Positions 32,205-41,569 are shown, counted from the first letter of the stretch. The stretch is 64,000 bases of DNA from Scatosoma sp045127595 (GCA_045127595.1 JBGVQS010000025.1:1-64000); one strand, 5' to 3'. Made by a program: numbers and translations. Notes: generated by a model not told the origin, from the letters alone.

Positions 32205-33095
32205 ATGAAAGGATTTTTTAAGGGTAGTGCAACGGCAATGATTACCCCCTTTAAAGACGGGCAAATCAATTTCGACGTTATGGGGGAAATGCTCGAATAT
32301 CAAATCGCAGGCGGTACGGACGCTTTGGTGGTACTCGGTACGACGGGCGAACCCTCTACCATGTCTTTTGAAGAAGAAGAACTTTTGATGAAATTCGTCG
32401 TTGAAAAGGTCAACGGCAGGGCGAAAGTCATCTTCGGTTGTGGTAGCAACAATACCGCAGACGCTGTAATGACCGCTAAAAAAGCGGAAGCCTACGGCGC
32501 GGACGGCTTGCTCGCGGTTACCCCTTATTATAACAAATGCACCCAAAACGGGTTGGTGGAATATTACAAAGCGATTTGTCAAGCGGTGTCTATCCCCGTA
32601 ATCGCGTATAACGTTCCCGGGCGCACGGGCGTGGAAATTCAGCCTGCTACCATGGCGAAAATCGCGCAAATCCCGAATATTGCAGGCATCAAGGACGCCG
32701 GCGGCAACATGAGCAAAACCATGGAAACCTTCCGTCTTGTCCGCGAGCTTTGCGACGTGTATTCAGGGGAAGACGCGTTGAATTTCCCCATTCTTGCTTG
32801 CGGCGGCGCGGGCGTTATCTCGGTACTTTCTAACGTTGTGCCTGCGGAAGTGAAAAAGCTTTGCACCCTTATCCAAGAGGGAAAAACCAGTGAAGCAATC
32901 ACGCTCAACGATAAGTTATTGCCCCTTGCCAACGCTTGTTTTGTAGAAGTCAACCCGATCCCTGTTAAGGAAGCAATGAACATTCTCGGCTTTGACGCAG
33001 GCGTACCCAGAGCGCCTTTGACAAAGATTGAAGCTTGCAACCGTGAAAAGTTACTTACCGCTATGAAAAATTTCGGTTTGGAGTGTAAAGCATAA
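32205..33095 (+). CDS. dapA: 4-hydroxy-tetrahydrodipicolinate synthase
   Basis: 296 aa. It condenses aspartate semialdehyde with pyruvate in diaminopimelate and lysine synthesis. TTGEPSTM near residue 44 binds the pyruvate carboxylate, the catalytic Tyr is in AYNVPGRTG near 133, and the Schiff-base Lys is in GIKDAGG near 161. The N-terminus (GSATAMITPF) is typical. A GGGAG site lies before the ATG. It follows asd after 51 bases and overlaps dapB by one base. Confidence 0.97.
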   Translation: MKGFFKGSATAMITPFKDGQINFDVMGEMLEYQIAGGTDALVVLGTTGEPSTMSFEEEELLMKFVVEKVNGRAKVIFGCGSNNTADAVMTAKKAEAYGADGLLAVTPYYNKCTQNGLVEYYKAICQAVSIPVIAYNVPGRTGVEIQPATMAKIAQIPNIAGIKDAGGNMSKTMETFRLVRELCDVYSGEDALNFPILACGGAGVISVLSNVVPAEVKKLCTLIQEGKTSEAITLNDKLLPLANACFVEVNPIPVKEAMNILGFDAGVPRAPLTKIEACNREKLLTAMKNFGLECKA

Positions 33096-33859
33096 TGGAA
33101 AAAATCAAAATCATTCTTTGCGGCGCTTGCGGTAAAATGGGCGGCAACGTATTGTCCTTACTTGCCGACGACGAAAGCGCTACGGCTGTTTGCGGCGTAG
33201 ATTTATATCCCCGCGAGATCGGTATTTCCGTCTATACGGATTTTTCACAAATCCAAGAAAGCGCGGACGTTATTATCGATTTTTCTTCCCCTGTCGGTTT
33301 GGTAGAACGCTTGGAATACGCAAAAGCGCATAAGCTTGGTATCGTTCTCGCCTCCACAGGATTTAGCGCGGCGGATTTAGAGCTTATCAACACTTACGCA
33401 AAAGACGTTGCTATTTTTAAAACGGCAAACCTGTCTTTGGGGGTTAATCTGATGCAAGCACTGATTAAAACGGCAGCGCAAGTGTTGGGAAATGCCTACG
33501 ACGTAGAAATTATCGAGCGACACCATAACTTGAAAAAGGACGCGCCGAGCGGCACGGCGTTGATGCTTGCAGATACAATCAACGAGGCGTTTGAAAACGA
33601 AAAACGGATCATCAACGGCAGAGCAGGTATCGTCGGCACAAGAGAAAAAACAGAAATCGGTATGCACGCCGTACGCGGCGGCACGATTGTCGGCGAACAC
33701 GAAGTCATGTTTGCAGGCGAAGACGAGATCATTACCATTTCCCACAGCGCAAGAAGCAAGCGAGTTTTTGCAGTCGGCGCGATTCGCGCGGCGAAGTTCT
33801 TACGCAAAAAAGAAGCAGGCATGTACGAGATGAAAGATCTTTTGGCGGAAGAAAATTAA
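33095..33859 (+). CDS. dapB: 4-hydroxy-tetrahydrodipicolinate reductase
   Basis: 254 aa, usual length. It reduces the DapA product with NAD(P)H. The dinucleotide motif is CGACGKMGGNV, and the catalytic region is IERHHNLKKDAPSGTA with the conserved His pair and Lys. VRGGTIVGEHEV and FAGEDEIITISHSA match the substrate-binding loop. The start codon shares its A with the dapA stop (TAATG), indicating translational coupling. It is the last gene of the lysine operon. Confidence 0.97.
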   Translation: MEKIKIILCGACGKMGGNVLSLLADDESATAVCGVDLYPREIGISVYTDFSQIQESADVIIDFSSPVGLVERLEYAKAHKLGIVLASTGFSAADLELINTYAKDVAIFKTANLSLGVNLMQALIKTAAQVLGNAYDVEIIERHHNLKKDAPSGTALMLADTINEAFENEKRIINGRAGIVGTREKTEIGMHAVRGGTIVGEHEVMFAGEDEIITISHSARSKRVFAVGAIRAAKFLRKKEAGMYEMKDLLAEEN

Positions 33860-33883
33860 AATTTAATCCTACAATAAAAAGCA

Positions 33884-33924
33884 GAAAAAAGGACGAAACC
33901 GTTTCTATCGGTTGCGTCCTTTTT
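33884..33924 (+). terminator. Terminator of the lysine operon
   Basis: AAAAAGGACG-AAACCG, a seven-base loop, and CGGTT-CGTCCTTTTTT. The flanking A- and T-runs allow it to work in both directions. Confidence 0.88.
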
Positions 33925-33931
33925 TATAGAA

Positions 33932-33968
33932 TAAAACCGCGCTCAGCCTTGAAACCAAGCGCGGTTTT
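33932..33968 (-). terminator. Terminator of gltX
   Basis: AAAACCGCGCT and AGCGCGGTTTTT pair around a 13-base loop. It lies ten bases from the gltX stop codon, and the minus-strand T-run is present. Confidence 0.8.
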
Positions 33969-33977
33969 TAAGCCTAT

Positions 33978-35618
33978 TTATAAAGCGGCAATCGCTTTTT
34001 CCAAGCGTACAAGGGTTCTTTCTCCGCCCAAAATTTGCATAATTGTGCAAAGGTCGGGGGTATTCGCAAGTCCCGTTGTCGCAATACGCAACATTTCCGC
34101 TACGTCGGAAACGTTCCCAGGGTACGCCGTCGGATCTAATTTATACGCTTTCATATCCGTTGCAAAACCGTTTTCAGCCGCTACCCCTTTTACCTTTTCA
34201 AACCATGCGGAATTATCGTCCGCGCTGTCGTATACCTTTTTAAAGCCGTCGAGCACCGCTTTTACCGTCGCGCTGTCAAAACGGTATTCGTATACAGGAG
34301 CAAAGCTGCCGTCAAAGAAATACGAAATCGTTTCCATCGCTTGTTTCGCGCAAACAAAATCCTTTCTGCGTTTTTTGCCGCCGATCCCCATACAAAGGGT
34401 AAGCACTTTCAACATATATTCGCTATCCGCAAAGTACGCTTTTTGTTCTTCCGTGCCGAACTCTGCCGTCCATTCCTGTAAAAATACGAGCATTTCTTCC
34501 GCGGAAAGCGTAGCCATATACGTTTTGGAAATATCGTTGAGTTTCAAAATATCGAAAAGCGCGCCGCTTTTGCCCATTTTTCCGATGGAATATTTAAATT
34601 CATCCAAAGGCTTATCGGGATTTTTCAAAAGCCATTCTTCAAAATTCGAATTAAGCAACGTCATCATGTACGTTCTAACCGCCGTAGGGTGGTAGCCCTG
34701 TTCACGGTAAAAGGTAAGCGACGCTTCGGGGTCTTTACGCTTGGAAAGCTTTCTGCGCGTTTCCCCGTCAATTTTTTGTATCGAGCAGTTATGACCGTAT
34801 TTCGGAAGCTTGAAGCCAAGCACTTTAAAAAGCTCGATATGAATGGGCAAGGACGAAAGCCATTCTTCCCCGCGGATCACAAGCGTCGTGCGCATAAAAT
34901 GGTCGTCGATCGCGTGCGCGAAGTGGTAGGTAGGAATCCCGTCCGATTTCAAAATAACAACGTCTTGATTGTTTTCGGTAACGGTAATATCCCCTTTGAC
35001 TTGGTCGCGGAAGGTGTGCTTTACTTCCACGTCCCCTTGCGATTTCAAACGGATTACGTAAGGCTTGCCCGCTTTCAAATTTTCATAAATTTCTTCTTCC
35101 GTCAAATTACGGCATTTTGCAAATTCGCCGTAGTACCCAGGGAGAAGTTTATTTTCCGTCTGATATTCGCGCGTTTTTTCCAAATCTTCTTCCGTACAAA
35201 AACAAGGATACGCCAAACCGCGTTTAATCAAATCCTTTGCGTACGCATGATAGATTTCCGCGCGCTGACGTTGATAATACGGGCCGTATTCTCCGCAAAG
35301 GTCCGCGCCTTCGTCAAAGTTTACCCCGAAATATTTCAGCGATTGATGAATGACTTCCACCGCGCCTTCCACCTTACGCTTTTCGTCGGTGTCTTCTATA
35401 CGCAAATAGAACACGCCGCCGCTTTGGTGCGCAATACGTTCGTTCGCAAGCGCAACGTATAAATTCCCCAAATGCATAAAGCCTGTGGGGCTGGGAGCGA
35501 GTCGGGTTACCTGCGCGCCTTCGGGAAGATTGCGCAAAGGGTATCTTTCTTCGTAATAATCAAGCGGTTTTACGTTTTCGTCGGGAATAAGCGCGTCCGC
35601 AAGTTTGTTCAAATCCAT
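33978..35618 (-). CDS. gltX: Glutamate-tRNA ligase
   Basis: 546 aa from the ATG at 35618; an in-frame start at 35681 lies within the promoter and is discounted. It charges tRNA-Glu, and in organisms without GlnRS also tRNA-Gln. The class I signatures are present: PSPTGFMHLGN (HIGH equivalent) near residue 43, and KLSKRKD (KMSKS equivalent) near 310. An N-terminal extension of about 30 residues precedes the catalytic fold, as in a variant group common in clostridia. The C-terminal anticodon-binding region is complete. It has its own promoter with an inverted repeat over the -35 element. Confidence 0.93.
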   Translation of the reverse strand: MDLNKLADALIPDENVKPLDYYEERYPLRNLPEGAQVTRLAPSPTGFMHLGNLYVALANERIAHQSGGVFYLRIEDTDEKRKVEGAVEVIHQSLKYFGVNFDEGADLCGEYGPYYQRQRAEIYHAYAKDLIKRGLAYPCFCTEEDLEKTREYQTENKLLPGYYGEFAKCRNLTEEEIYENLKAGKPYVIRLKSQGDVEVKHTFRDQVKGDITVTENNQDVVILKSDGIPTYHFAHAIDDHFMRTTLVIRGEEWLSSLPIHIELFKVLGFKLPKYGHNCSIQKIDGETRRKLSKRKDPEASLTFYREQGYHPTAVRTYMMTLLNSNFEEWLLKNPDKPLDEFKYSIGKMGKSGALFDILKLNDISKTYMATLSAEEMLVFLQEWTAEFGTEEQKAYFADSEYMLKVLTLCMGIGGKKRRKDFVCAKQAMETISYFFDGSFAPVYEYRFDSATVKAVLDGFKKVYDSADDNSAWFEKVKGVAAENGFATDMKAYKLDPTAYPGNVSDVAEMLRIATTGLANTPDLCTIMQILGGERTLVRLEKAIAAL

Positions 35619-35651
35619 ATCTTTTACCTTCTTTGTTATTTTTTCCTGTTT

Positions 35652-35681
35652 ATTGTAGCATTTTGACAACTTTGTTGTCAA
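35652..35681 (-). promoter_or_regulatory. gltX promoter with overlapping inverted repeat
   Basis: TTGACA (35676-35681), an 18-base spacer and TACAAT (35652-35657) on the minus strand. A perfect inverted repeat TTGACAAC-TTT-GTTGTCAA (35663-35681) covers the -35 box and could be an operator. No T-box features are present. Confidence 0.65.
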
Positions 35682-35684
35682 CTC

Positions 35685-36731
35685 TTACACACCGAAAAAA
35701 TCGGTGTTTTTATAATCGATTTCATACAGACCGTTTTCAATGCCGTGCACAATTTCGACAATTTGTTCGCACAAAGGTGTTTCTATGCCTACACGATTTC
35801 CTTCCTTTACTACGACGCCATTGATAAAATCTATTTCGCATTTTCTACCGTTTTGCACGTCTTTGAGCATACCCGAAAGGAGTTTTTTATGTTTTTTCAT
35901 CGCAAATGGGAGTACCATGTACGAGATGAAACGCTTTATCGGGGTTCTTCCGCCGAGCAATTTTTCCATATCGTGCCCCTGCATCGGCTCAAGCTTTACC
36001 CCCGACGCATTTGCTACGTCCATACATTCACGAAGAACGCCAAGCGCAATTTTACGCGTTTTTTTCTTTTTTGCAACTTCCCCAAACGTCAATCCAGTTA
36101 CCACGGAAAGCCCCGAAAACGCCGCGTTTATCGCAAGCTTTGACCAACGTGCGCCCATAAGATTCTCCGTTACGGACACAAAGGCGTCGTTTTTCTCCGT
36201 TCCGAGTCCTGATAAAATTTCCTGCAACAAGGGCAATTTAGCACCGTCGTTTTTATAACCGCCGATTTGCATACGCATTCCTGAAAAATCGGAAGTCATT
36301 TCCACTATACCGCCGCCGACAAAGGTCGCGCCGTAAGAAGTTACTCCTCCGTACGTGCGCTGCGTGCCGATCATTTGAGCAACGCTTTCTTCGGGTAAAC
36401 CGTTTTGCGTAGTGCATACCACGCTATTTTCATGCAAAAAATCCTGTAAAAAATCTAAAATTTCCGCATTATTTTTTTGCTTGGTCATCAAGAAAAAAAC
36501 GTCGTATTTCTCCGTCATCTCTTGCGGTAAAAGCGCGTTTACTGCAATAGTTTCTTCCTTGTTTTCCGCCACGTAGCGTATCGTCGCGCCCTTTTGTCGC
36601 ATACCTTGCACATGCGCTTCGTTTCTTGTGATCAAATCTACTTTTAAGCCGCTTTTCGTCAGCCACGCGCCAAGCACCGTTCCCATTGCGCCCGCCCCGT
36701 AAACGGCAATTCTTGCTTGACTTGCTTTCAT
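35685..36731 (-). CDS. PanE/ApbA-family ketopantoate reductase-like protein
   Basis: 348 aa. The family reduces 2-dehydropantoate to pantoate with NADPH. The Rossmann motif is YGAGAMGTVLGAWL, followed by the LITRNEAH strand end. LMTKQKNN and TTQNGLPEE are the usual substrate-region motifs, and NLMGARWSKLAINAAFSG holds the catalytic Lys. It is longer than the usual 300 aa by a C-terminal helical part. panB and panC are not nearby, so another hydroxy-acid substrate is possible. It overlaps aroK by four bases (ATGA). Confidence 0.85.
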   Translation of the reverse strand: MKASQARIAVYGAGAMGTVLGAWLTKSGLKVDLITRNEAHVQGMRQKGATIRYVAENKEETIAVNALLPQEMTEKYDVFFLMTKQKNNAEILDFLQDFLHENSVVCTTQNGLPEESVAQMIGTQRTYGGVTSYGATFVGGGIVEMTSDFSGMRMQIGGYKNDGAKLPLLQEILSGLGTEKNDAFVSVTENLMGARWSKLAINAAFSGLSVVTGLTFGEVAKKKKTRKIALGVLRECMDVANASGVKLEPMQGHDMEKLLGGRTPIKRFISYMVLPFAMKKHKKLLSGMLKDVQNGRKCEIDFINGVVVKEGNRVGIETPLCEQIVEIVHGIENGLYEIDYKNTDFFGV

Positions 36732-37228
36732 ACGTTCAACGCCTCGACAACTTGCTTTAATGATTCTTGGATGGATTGTTCTTTCAGCTCCACGGTAACG
36801 TCGGCATATTTTTCATAAAGCGGCATACGTTCTTCGTATAAATCCTTTAACGTAAATCCGTCTTTGAGTGCAACGCCTCGCTTTTTTAAATCCCCAAGCC
36901 TATGTTCAATGACCGCATACGGCAATTTCAAAAATACGACCGTGCCCATTCCTTTGAGCTTTTTCATGGCGTAATCGCGATAAATCACGCTACCACCCGT
37001 CGCAATCACACAACGGCTTGCGCAAAGTTCCGAATTGACTTTTCCTTCAATATCCAAAAAAGTTTCCGTGCCGTATTGCGCGATAATGTCGGAGAGCGGC
37101 TTTCCTTCACGTGCGACGATTACGCTGTCGCTGTCGATATAGCCGTATCCGATCTTTTCCGAAAGCTCTATCCCAAGCGTTGTCTTTCCGCAGCCGGGCA
37201 TACCGATTAAAATAATATTTTTCTTCAT
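36728..37228 (-). CDS. aroK: Shikimate kinase
   Basis: 166 aa from the ATG at 37228 (site GGAGAG); a longer frame starting at 37321 runs back into the NUDIX gene and is not used. It phosphorylates shikimate in aromatic amino acid synthesis. The P-loop is GMPGCGKTTLG at residues about 8-18, the shikimate-binding Asp is in YIDSDS near 33, and the ATGGSVIYR loop near 78 is characteristic. The RL...KKRG lid is present. It lies two bases after the NUDIX gene and overlaps the PanE-like gene. Confidence 0.94.
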   Translation of the reverse strand: MKKNIILIGMPGCGKTTLGIELSEKIGYGYIDSDSVIVAREGKPLSDIIAQYGTETFLDIEGKVNSELCASRCVIATGGSVIYRDYAMKKLKGMGTVVFLKLPYAVIEHRLGDLKKRGVALKDGFTLKDLYEERMPLYEKYADVTVELKEQSIQESLKQVVEALNV

Positions 37229-37230
37229 GG

Positions 37231-37632
37231 TTACTCTCCAAAAACCCGTTTTAACGAACCGAGTATATCCGCGTCGGCAGGCGCCCATTCTTCTTCCTTT
37301 AAATCCGCAGGTGCAATCCATGCGTAGCTTTCGTGTTCCTTTAAAATGAAATCGGACTGCATTTCACATTCAAACAAAGAAAGCGTAATGATAAAATCGG
37401 GATATTCAAACGTATGACAAGCATACAAGCTGCCGACCGCAACTTCCATATCAAGTTCTTCTTTCAGTTCTCGTTTTACAGCGTCCTCGCCCCGTTCGTT
37501 CGCTTCAATTTTTCCGCCGGGGAATTCGTATTTATGCGCTACGTACGAATAGGGAGAATCCCCTCGTTTCGTCGCAAAAATCTTTCCGTTTTGAAAGAGT
37601 AACGCTGCCGCTACTTGCACGTGTTTTTTCAT
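37231..37632 (-). CDS. NUDIX hydrolase, MutT-like
   Basis: 133 aa. The NUDIX box GGKIEANERGEDAVKRELKEEL, with all metal-binding Glu, lies near residues 39-61. The N-terminus (VAAALLFQNGKIFATKRGDS) and the FEFPGGK-like core are typical of the MutT 8-oxo-dGTP pyrophosphatase branch that sanitises oxidised nucleotides. Length fits MutT (about 130 aa). It is placed tightly before aroK. Confidence 0.9.
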   Translation of the reverse strand: MKKHVQVAAALLFQNGKIFATKRGDSPYSYVAHKYEFPGGKIEANERGEDAVKRELKEELDMEVAVGSLYACHTFEYPDFIITLSLFECEMQSDFILKEHESYAWIAPADLKEEEWAPADADILGSLKRVFGE

Positions 37633-37673
37633 TTCAACGCATACCTGCCTATGTCTTTTTTATTTATCTTTCC

Positions 37674-38405
37674 TTAATCGTGCCGATCTTCGGAATGGAA
37701 AATTTCGCAAAATCTTGCCGCAAACGATGGTTCTTCTTCCCCTGCATATAAATGTCCCGTATCCCCAAAACCGCAACAACGGAACACGGCTGTTCCTTCA
37801 CGGCGTTCTTCCGTATAGAGCGTAGTTACCGACGTGGGCAACGCTACGAAATGATGCCAAAGCGGCATCGGGGATATATCGCAAAGATGGGATAACAGCA
37901 AGGTTTCCAAACCAAAATGACAAAAAAGCGCAATTGTTTCCGTATGTCCCTTTTCCGTGCGGTAAACGTGTCCGTTTCTTGTATAGCCGTGCTTTTTTAA
38001 CAGCTCGTCCAAGCCGTCCGTTACGTAACGAACGCGGCTTTCCATTTCCCCTTTTTCAAAAAAGTCCTGTTTATACCAACCGTCTTTATCGTACATCTTC
38101 GGATTATCTGCCCACTCCTGCGGAAGCATATCCCAAGGAATATTCCGCGTTCTCCCCGAGGGTAAAACGAGCGGACAGCCAAACTCTTGCAGCCAGTCTT
38201 TCTCGATAACGTCCTTTTCTTTGCCGTGCGCGCGAGCCACGTAATCGCAGGTATGTCTTGCCCTGCCAAGCGGCGAAGAATAGAAATGATCGATTTTTTC
38301 CTTTTGCAAACGCGCGGCAAGCAAAGCCGCTTCCCTATGCCCTTTTTGCGTCAGAGTATCGTTTTTATAATCGGGATCGCCATGCCGAATAATCAAAATT
38401 CTCAT
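37674..38405 (-). CDS. Histidine phosphatase family protein
   Basis: 243 aa. The phosphoglycerate-mutase-type motif LIIRHGDPDY lies at residues 4-13, and the second set is in FYSSPLGRARHTC near 41. ALFCHFGLETLL near 165 provides the second catalytic His. An insertion of about 50 residues (PLVLPSGRTRNIPWDML) separates the halves, more than in cobalamin phosphatase CobC. Substrate unknown. The start overlaps the hemW stop by four bases (ATGA). Confidence 0.88.
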   Translation of the reverse strand: MRILIIRHGDPDYKNDTLTQKGHREAALLAARLQKEKIDHFYSSPLGRARHTCDYVARAHGKEKDVIEKDWLQEFGCPLVLPSGRTRNIPWDMLPQEWADNPKMYDKDGWYKQDFFEKGEMESRVRYVTDGLDELLKKHGYTRNGHVYRTEKGHTETIALFCHFGLETLLLSHLCDISPMPLWHHFVALPTSVTTLYTEERREGTAVFRCCGFGDTGHLYAGEEEPSFAARFCEIFHSEDRHD

Positions 38406-39523
38406 TTGCTTTCCTCTTCTAAAAAGTTGACGAGAATGGAATTTTGTACGTATAAATATTCGTCTTTAATACGCAAATAATCCCCGTTTAATTCCAAGTA
38501 CTTCACCGTCTTTTTTAAGGCACTCGGGAAATCTTCCCCAAGCGTTACCCCAAATTTTTCCTTATACCTTTCCATGGAAAGCCCTTTTACCGTCCGAAGC
38601 GCAAGCATGACGAATTCAAATTTCGCGTCCTTTTTCTCCACTTCTTCGCTCGTAACCGCAGGATAGAAACCCGAAATGATACATTTCATATATTCGTCCA
38701 AATCAAACGTGTTAGTAAACCGTTTTCCACGCATAAACGAGCTTGCCGAAACGCCTACGCCGATATATTCTCCGCGTTGCCAGTAATTCAGGTTGTGCTT
38801 ACTTTCAAAGCCTTCTTTGGCAAAATTGGACACTTCATAACGTTTATAGCCCTTTTCTTCCAAAAGCGCGCGACCATATTCGTAAAGCTCGGCAACCTCG
38901 TCGGAATCGGGGAGCTCTCCGTTTAAGTAATCGGTATAGATAGGCGTACCGTCTTCCACTGTCAACGCGTACATGGATATGTGATTTGAGCCGCAAGCCG
39001 CCGCAAGCTCGATCGTTTTGCGCACATCTTCTTTCGTTTGATTTTTCAAACCGAGCATCACGTCGGTACTGAAATTTTGCCCCTTTAAAAGCTTGGTCGC
39101 GTATACGTAATCCTGCGCATTATGGATTCTCCCAAGATCCGCAAGCTGTTCGTCGATCGCCGTTTGCAACCCGATTGAAAAACGGTTGATACCTGCCTGC
39201 AAGTACGTTTGCACTTTCCCTTCTCCGATCGTGCCCGGGTTCAGCTCTAACGTGATTTCCGCGTTTTCTTTCAGTTTAAAACAGTTCCGAATTTGGTTCA
39301 TTGCCCCCAAAATCAGCTTCGGCGGAATATACGACGGTGTACCGCCGCCAAAATATACGGTGTCGAACTCGTAATCTTTGAGCTCTTCGCCGCGCATTTT
39401 TAATTCCTTGTATAAGCAAGCCATATAGGCTTCGGCATAATCGATTTTATCGGGAAAGGACACAAAATCGCAATAGGAGCATTTGTGTCTGCAAAATGGA
39501 ACGTGAATGTAAATACCTGCCAT
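38402..39523 (-). CDS. hemW: Radical SAM heme chaperone HemW
   Basis: 373 aa. It begins GIYIHVPFCRHKCSYCDF, with the CXXXCXXC [4Fe-4S] site and the extra Cys-free context typical of HemW rather than of HemN. YFGGGTPSYI and FSIGLQTA follow as family SAM motifs, and the C-terminal HemW domain is present. HemW transfers heme and is often annotated as coproporphyrinogen oxidase. As in Bacillus, it lies downstream of lepA, here across a 237-base repeat-rich gap. AAAGGAGAATT precedes the ATG. Confidence 0.93.
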   Translation of the reverse strand: MAGIYIHVPFCRHKCSYCDFVSFPDKIDYAEAYMACLYKELKMRGEELKDYEFDTVYFGGGTPSYIPPKLILGAMNQIRNCFKLKENAEITLELNPGTIGEGKVQTYLQAGINRFSIGLQTAIDEQLADLGRIHNAQDYVYATKLLKGQNFSTDVMLGLKNQTKEDVRKTIELAAACGSNHISMYALTVEDGTPIYTDYLNGELPDSDEVAELYEYGRALLEEKGYKRYEVSNFAKEGFESKHNLNYWQRGEYIGVGVSASSFMRGKRFTNTFDLDEYMKCIISGFYPAVTSEEVEKKDAKFEFVMLALRTVKGLSMERYKEKFGVTLGEDFPSALKKTVKYLELNGDYLRIKDEYLYVQNSILVNFLEEESK

Positions 39524-39558
39524 AATTCTCCTTTAACAGTTGTTGGTTGCAGATTTTT

Positions 39559-39748
39559 TAAGCGTAACACCGAAATGCGGCGTAGATTCTTCCAAGAAAA
39601 GCGGAGCGCAACGCTGAAATGCGAAGTACATCTCCCATAAAAATAAAGCAAGCTGCGAGCAGTTCAAGGCGCGCGAGCATTTTCGACGGGAGCGTACTTG
39701 GACGTACGCGAGCGAGAAAAGCGGAGCGCAACGCTGAAATGCGAAGTA
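39559..39748. repeat. 34-bp direct repeats between lepA and hemW
   Basis: The exact 34-base sequence starting AGAAAAGCGGAGCGCAACGC occurs at 39595-39628 and 39715-39748, exactly 120 bases apart. A degenerate third copy (GCGTAACACCGAAATGCGGCGTA) lies at about 39561-39583. Between them is TACTTGGACGTACGCGAGCG and a GCGCGCGAGC segment. No gene is present in the 237-base gap. Confidence 0.85.
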
Positions 39749-39760
39749 GATTCTTTATTT

Positions 39761-41569
39761 TTAATCTTTGTTGGTTTTCAAAATCTCCATAAAGACTTCA
39801 CTCGGCACGTCTACGCTACCAACCTTGCGCATACGCTTTTTCCCTTCTTTTTGCTTTTCAAGCAGTTTTCTTTTACGAGTGATGTCGCCGCCGTAGCATT
39901 TCGCGAGTACGTCTTTACGTACCGCTTTGACCGTTTCACGGGCAATGACTTTCCCACCTACAGCCGCCTGCACGGGGATTTCAAAAAGCTGACGGGGAAT
40001 CGCGTCTTTTAAATTTTCGCAAAGAGTACGGCCGCGTTCGTATGCGCGCGATTCAAATACGATTGTCGAAAGCGCGTCGCAAATTTCTCCGTTCAATAAA
40101 ATGTCGAGCTTCACGAGCTTGGATCTTTGATACCCTGCAAGCTCGTAATCGAAACTCGCATAGCCGCGCGTCCTCGATTTCAAGCCGTCAAAAAAGTCGT
40201 ACACGATTTCATTGAGCGGCAACGTGTATTCCAGCTTCACACGGCGCTCGTCCATATAGGTCATATTTTTAAATACGCCGCGCTTTTCCTTGCAAAGATC
40301 CATAACCGAGCCCATAAAATCAGGGGGCGTGTAAACTTCCGCTTTCACGATCGGTTCTTCCATATATTCAATATCGGAAGGATCGGGCAAATGGGTGGGA
40401 TTGTCCACGAAAAATTCTTCCCCGTCCGTCTTATGCACAAGATAGCTTACCGAAGGCGCAGTCGTGATGATCTCCAAATTAAACTCACGCTCGATACGTT
40501 CTTGAATGATCTCCATATGCAAAAGCCCCAAAAAGCCGCAACGGAATCCAAACCCAAGCGCGACCGAATTATCCGGCTCGAAAATCAACGACGCGTCATT
40601 GAGCTGCAATTTCAAAATCGCTTCTTTTAAGTCGTTAAACTTGCTCCCATCCAAAGGATAGATCCCGCAGAAAACCACGGGTTGTACCTTTTTATAACCG
40701 GGCAAAGGTTCTTTTGCGGGGTTGAGCGCCGACGTTACCGTATCCCCTACGGCTACGTCCTGAATGGATTTGATAGAAGCCGCAATATACCCGACTTCCC
40801 CCGCCTTTAACTTGTCTTTCGGAAAAAGCCCCGGCGCAAACGCGCCTACTTCGGTTACGTCATAGACCGTCGAAGATAAAAACGTCTTAATTTTATCCCC
40901 GATCTGCACTTCGCCGTCCACGATACGCACGAACAAAATAACCCCTTTATAATTATCGTAATAGCTGTCGAAAATCAAAGCTTTAAGCGGTTTTTCGGTA
41001 TCTCCATCGGGCGCGGGGAAATACACGGAAATCGCTTCTAACAAGTCTTCGATATTCGTGCCTTCCTTTGCCGATACGCAGGGAATCCCTTCCGCATCCA
41101 AGCCGATCACGTCTTCGATTTCCTTTTTTACTTCGTCCACACGCGCGCTCGGCAAGTCGATTTTATTGATGACGGGTAAAATTTCCAAATTGTTTTCAAT
41201 GGCAAGATATACGTTCGCAAGCGTTTGCGCTTCTACACCCTGCGTTGCGTCTACGACCAAAATCGCGCCTTCGCAAGCGGCAAGGGAACGGCTGACTTCG
41301 TAGGTAAAGTCCACGTGCCCCGGCGTATCGATCAAATTATACTCGTATTCCTTACCGTCTTTTGCCGTATAGTACATACGAACGGGCGTGAGCTTGATCG
41401 TGATGCCCCGTTCCTTTTCAATATCCATGCTATCCAAAAGCTGTTCTTCCATATCGCGCGAAGAAACCTGTCCCGTGCGTTCAATCAATCTGTCCGCAAG
41501 GGTGCTTTTGCCGTGGTCAATGTGTGCAATAATACAAAAATTTCGTAATAAGTTGTTCGGTTTTGACAT
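39761..41569 (-). CDS. lepA: Elongation factor 4
   Basis: 602 aa, normal length. LepA is a ribosome-associated GTPase that acts on translocation. The G domain has AHIDHGKSTL (G1), RGITIK (G2), DTPGHVDF (G3) and NKIDLP (G4). The LepA-specific C-terminal domain (AKCYGGDITRKRKLLEKQKEGKKRM) is complete. AGGAAAATAT precedes the ATG. It lies 30 bases after the LysR-type regulator gene on the same strand. Confidence 0.97.
   Translation of the reverse strand: MSKPNNLLRNFCIIAHIDHGKSTLADRLIERTGQVSSRDMEEQLLDSMDIEKERGITIKLTPVRMYYTAKDGKEYEYNLIDTPGHVDFTYEVSRSLAACEGAILVVDATQGVEAQTLANVYLAIENNLEILPVINKIDLPSARVDEVKKEIEDVIGLDAEGIPCVSAKEGTNIEDLLEAISVYFPAPDGDTEKPLKALIFDSYYDNYKGVILFVRIVDGEVQIGDKIKTFLSSTVYDVTEVGAFAPGLFPKDKLKAGEVGYIAASIKSIQDVAVGDTVTSALNPAKEPLPGYKKVQPVVFCGIYPLDGSKFNDLKEAILKLQLNDASLIFEPDNSVALGFGFRCGFLGLLHMEIIQERIEREFNLEIITTAPSVSYLVHKTDGEEFFVDNPTHLPDPSDIEYMEEPIVKAEVYTPPDFMGSVMDLCKEKRGVFKNMTYMDERRVKLEYTLPLNEIVYDFFDGLKSRTRGYASFDYELAGYQRSKLVKLDILLNGEICDALSTIVFESRAYERGRTLCENLKDAIPRQLFEIPVQAAVGGKVIARETVKAVRKDVLAKCYGGDITRKRKLLEKQKEGKKRMRKVGSVDVPSEVFMEILKTNKD

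Noticed and set aside
35688..35708. CACCGA-TCGGTG hairpin with T-run as a terminator
   Set aside because: It lies inside the last codons of the PanE-like gene, and the T-run is on the plus strand, where no transcript is expected.
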